NCBI RefSeq assembly: GCF_029392815.1
Contig: NZ_CP113942.1
Coordinates: forward strand, 1,302,001-1,366,000
DNA: 64,000 nt
DNA from: Bifidobacterium sp. ESL0682
Lineage (GTDB): Bacteria > Actinomycetota > Actinomycetes > Actinomycetales > Bifidobacteriaceae
Direction: 5' to 3'
Part shown: one piece after another, positions 62,523 through 64,000 of the stretch
Layout of the letters: the number at the start of each line of letters is the position of its first letter
Numbering within the stretch: position 1 is the stretch's first letter
Notes under the pieces: generated by a model
The model's database searches: none
Seen by the model: only the letters and a program-made list of their open reading frames with translations
What the model was told of the DNA's origin: nothing
Translations under genes and position numbers: made by a program

Positions 62523-63200
62523 TCATGCAACTTTCCGCGCACGCACCACATTGCGGACATAAATATAACCGGAATACAGGCACAGAATCAACGCGATAAG
62601 AATGAGCAAATCAGTGACACTGTAGTAGCAGAACCACCACACAGGAACGCCTGCACCGATATGAGAGAACGCGGGAATGCCGCCAGCGAAAGCGACCAAT
62701 CCCGGATTGGTGATATGCGAGGAAAGCGCCCAAACCGGCATCAACAGCATTCCCAAGCCAATGCACTGCGTAAGTGTCTTGTATTTGCCGACTTTGTCCG
62801 CAGCAATGACCTTGCCACCGGTATCGATGACGAAGAAACGCATGACCGTGATACCAATCTCACGGATGAGGAACAGCGCGGTGACCCACCACGGCACCTC
62901 GCCGAAAACCGAGGCGACAACGAGCGCCGAGCAGATCAACAGCTTGTCCGCGATGGGATCCATCAGCTTGCCGAGCTCGGTGACCTGGTTGTAGGTACGA
63001 GCCATCCAGCCGTCGAGCTTATCGGTCGAGGCAGCCACGATGAAGAGCATCGCCGCGGCAAAACGCATCCATGGGCTGCGCTGCCCCCAAGGGCCCGCGG
63101 CGATATCTACCCACAAAAATACCAGCACCAGAACGATGCGGGTATAGGTCACCAGATTCGGCGGGCTGTTCCAGCCGTCCACAAAGCGATTTCTTACCAT
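62523..63200 (-). CDS. pgsA: CDP-diacylglycerol--glycerol-3-phosphate 3-phosphatidyltransferase
   Basis: First committed step to phosphatidylglycerol and cardiolipin, in the cytoplasmic membrane. The protein is 225 aa from the ATG at 63200, beginning MVRNRFVDGWNSPPNLVTYT; upstream in-frame starts are possible but would add residues without a family match. The CDP-alcohol phosphotransferase motif is seen as DKLDGWMAR followed by ELGKLMDPIADKLL (D-x2-DG-x2-AR-x8-G-x3-D-x3-D). Five or six transmembrane helices. It lies between ftsK and cinA, as in other actinobacteria. Confidence 0.92.
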   Translation of the reverse strand: MVRNRFVDGWNSPPNLVTYTRIVLVLVFLWVDIAAGPWGQRSPWMRFAAAMLFIVAASTDKLDGWMARTYNQVTELGKLMDPIADKLLICSALVVASVFGEVPWWVTALFLIREIGITVMRFFVIDTGGKVIAADKVGKYKTLTQCIGLGMLLMPVWALSSHITNPGLVAFAGGIPAFSHIGAGVPVWWFCYYSVTDLLILIALILCLYSGYIYVRNVVRARKVA

Positions 63201-63295
63201 CTCGTTGTTGTTGCATACCCAATACCTTAGCGCGGCGGCGATACTGTGACGTGCCGAAATCAGCGAGGACATTGCCGTCGAGAAGGCACAGCCCG

Positions 63296-64000
63296 TTACT
63301 GTGCCGTAGAACCCGAGGAAGCTGAAGGCGACACGGCACCAGTCTTGCCTTGGATGAAGTCAAGGACCTGAGTCAGATCCTGCGGTTGAACGAGGACCTC
63401 GCGGGCCTTGGAACCTTCGGAAGGCCCGACCACGCCGCGGGATTCCAGCAGATCCATCATGCGACCGGCCTTGGCGAAACCGATGCGCAGCTTGCGCTGG
63501 AGCATGGAGGTGGAACCGAACTGGGTAGTGACCACGAGCTTCGCCGCTTCCAGCAGCGTGTCCATGTCGTCACCGATTTCCTCGTCGGGATGGGTCTCGT
63601 TCTCCTCGGCCTTCTTGGCCATTTCCTCGATGTCCTCGCGATAGTGCGGCTTGCGCTGGGTACGGGCGAATTCGACGGCCTTGCGAATCTCGGACTCCCC
63701 TACCCACGAGCCCTGCACACGAATCGGCTTGGCGGCGCCCATCGGCAGGAAGAGCGCATCACCCTGGCCGATCAACGATTCGGCACCGGTGGAGTCAAGG
63801 ATGACTCGAGAATCGGTGGCCGACGAGGTGGCGAACGCCAGACGAGAAGGAATATTCGCCTTGATCAGACCGGTGATGACATCGACCGACGGACGCTGGG
63901 TGGCCAGCACAAGGTGCACACCGGCGGCTCGCGCGAGCTGGGTGATGCGCTGGATGGAGCTTTCGACATCGTTCTTGGCCATCATCATCAAATCGGCCAT
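63296..64000 (-). CDS. ftsK: DNA translocase FtsK/SpoIIIE, C-terminal part, runs off the right edge
   Basis: Moves chromosomal DNA through the division septum. Only the last 234 residues are in the window: the end of the motor domain ([60 protein letters not shown]) and the gamma winged-helix domain that reads KOPS ([40 protein letters not shown]). A Ser/Gly-rich tail ends it. The N-terminal membrane part and Walker A lie to the right. It is upstream of pgsA with an intergenic gap of about 95 bp. Confidence 0.93.
   Translation of the reverse strand: MADLMMMAKNDVESSIQRITQLARAAGVHLVLATQRPSVDVITGLIKANIPSRLAFATSSATDSRVILDSTGAESLIGQGDALFLPMGAAKPIRVQGSWVGESEIRKAVEFARTQRKPHYREDIEEMAKKAEENETHPDEEIGDDMDTLLEAAKLVVTTQFGSTSMLQRKLRIGFAKAGRMMDLLESRGVVGPSEGSKAREVLVQPQDLTQVLDFIQGKTGAVSPSASSGSTAQ

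Noticed and set aside
62402-62560. Longer N-terminus for CinA
   Set aside because: It overlaps the end of pgsA, has no family match, and the ATG at 62401 has its own ribosome binding site.

Overview
The window is a chromosomal segment of a high-GC Gram-positive bacterium, almost certainly Bifidobacteriaceae and probably Bifidobacterium; I cannot name the species. The evidence is the pflB/pflA pair, a eukaryote-like IleS behind an actinobacterial T-box, SepH, DUF4193 next to dut, a HrdB-type sigma factor with a long charged N-terminus, a PASTA kinase, long-form HPF, and the order ftsK-pgsA-cinA-clgR-DUF3046-recA-recX.

Layout. 1-4.6 kb: an AT-rich accessory block holding the start of a type I-C CRISPR-Cas operon (cas3-cas5-cas8c, running off the left edge; no array inside the window) and a RelE/ParE-Phd/YefM toxin-antitoxin pair. 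4.9-8.3 kb: two paralogous membrane-anchored DsbA-like thioredoxins flanking a TraX-family membrane protein. 8.5-14.2 kb: ileS with its T-box leader, then a two-gene ABC exporter preceded by a 44-residue membrane smORF. 14.6-18.4 kb: pflA and pflB (anaerobic pyruvate cleavage) with CRP/GlxR-like palindromes upstream of pflB. 18.5-21.9 kb: a small SPOR-like protein, glutamine-dependent nadE and an M20 amidohydrolase. 22.1-26.4 kb: a MetNI-type methionine importer with two substrate-binding proteins. 26.6-33.3 kb: cyclophilin, rsh (ppGpp), dut, DUF4193, sepH and an alkaline-phosphatase-superfamily protein. 33.5-49.7 kb: parC, lhr, an MFS transporter, parE, sigA, a DUF4192-like protein and a polyprenyl diphosphate synthase. 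49.8-57.7 kb: PASTA kinase, plsC, a small membrane protein, secA and hpf. 57.9-64 kb: rnpB, recX, recA, DUF3046, clgR, cinA, pgsA and the C-terminal part of ftsK.

The most important caution: eleven genes are broken by single-base indels, twelve indels in all, or thirteen counting two in clgR separately from the toxin-antitoxin pair. Most sit in homopolymers. Six of them are the same event on the coding strand, GGGGGA read as GGGGA. Several hit genes that should be essential or near-essential (parC, nadE, dut, pflA). Systematic consensus error is the simplest explanation, so these genes are listed as frameshifted but are probably intact in the organism.

The core genes group into recognisable modules: genome topology and repair (parC, parE, lhr, recA, recX, ftsK), envelope and division (pgsA, plsC, secA, PASTA kinase, sepH), stress and growth control (rsh, hpf, clgR, sigA), and anaerobic energy metabolism (pfl). 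The only clearly accessory block is the left-hand CRISPR/toxin-antitoxin region, possibly extending to the Dsb/TraX cluster.
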